A stretch of 5,543 nt of DNA from Candidatus Solincola jinzensis. Lineage in GTDB: Bacteria > Actinomycetota > Geothermincolia > Geothermincolales > RBG-13-55-18. Position 1 is the first letter of the stretch, and each line of letters begins with the position of its first letter. Made by a program: the position numbers and the translations under genes. The DNA lies in contig JACVJG010000231.1 in assembly GCA_015711875.1 (NCBI GenBank), positions 1-5,543 on the forward strand. The letters are read 5' to 3'. The notes under the pieces are model-generated. The model made no database searches. It saw only the letters and a program-made list of their open reading frames with translations, and was not told the origin of the DNA. This document shows, one piece after another, positions 5,526 through 5,543 of this stretch.

Positions 5526-5543
5526 ATGGCCGAGGGAATCAGG
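5526..5543 (+). CDS. Start of the next gene, probably the partner thiolase (partial)
   Basis: ATG at 5526 begins one base after the preceding TAA (5522-5524). AGGAGGT at 5511-5517, inside the end of the fusion gene, is a near-ideal Shine-Dalgarno 8 bases upstream. Only MAEGIR is visible. Genes for DUF35 proteins are usually next to a thiolase-superfamily (acetyl-CoA acetyltransferase-like) gene, and such proteins often begin in this way. The start codon is well supported; the product is inferred from context. Confidence 0.6.

Noticed and set aside
1..5543. CRISPR array, tRNA, rRNA or known riboswitch
   Set aside because: No regularly spaced repeats, cloverleaf-like sequence or conserved RNA core was seen in the short intergenic stretches.

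Overview
The window is GC-rich bacterial DNA with every supportable gene on the + strand. It reads as a chromosome fragment from a high-GC, probably anaerobic or microaerophilic bacterium. The IS256-type transposase looks like actinobacterial members of its family. The radical SAM gene and the HMG-CoA-synthase-like/DUF35 gene fit deep-branching anaerobic Actinomycetota or sulfate-reducer-like lineages. This placement is inference from gene style; no rRNA or other taxonomic marker is present.

Layout: (1) 1-~1170 is the right part of an IS256-family insertion sequence. Its transposase is cut by the window edge but otherwise intact. (2) 1171-1881 is a self-contained ferritin unit, with a promoter carrying a perfect TATAAT, an operator-like dyad over the -10, a 5'UTR hairpin, a 170-aa ferritin with all ferroxidase residues, and a strong intrinsic terminator. 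(3) 1882-2117 is an intergenic stretch with an AT-rich patch and a possible 41-codon leader ORF that runs into the next start codon. (4) 2118-3949 holds a 500-aa B12-binding-domain radical SAM protein and a 109-aa protein of unknown function with a CC motif; their stop and start codons overlap (TGATG). (5) 4064-5524 encodes a fusion of an HMG-CoA-synthase/thiolase-like domain to a DUF35 zinc-ribbon/OB-fold domain. The first 18 bases of a tightly spaced next gene follow, probably the partner thiolase.

How the genes may work together: the ferritin stores iron and detoxifies Fe(II), and is transcriptionally isolated by its terminator. The genes from 2118 onward could form one operon, because no terminator or convincing promoter separates them. 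The radical SAM enzyme and small protein look like a functional pair with an unknown substrate. The fusion protein plus the downstream thiolase resemble the archaeal thiolase/DUF35/HMG-CoA synthase assembly, which shares a CoA site. The most notable point is that the HMG-CoA-synthase-like domain appears to lack the catalytic Glu/Cys/His set (Thr77/Leu109/Tyr231 instead). It is therefore unlikely to be an ordinary HMG-CoA synthase.
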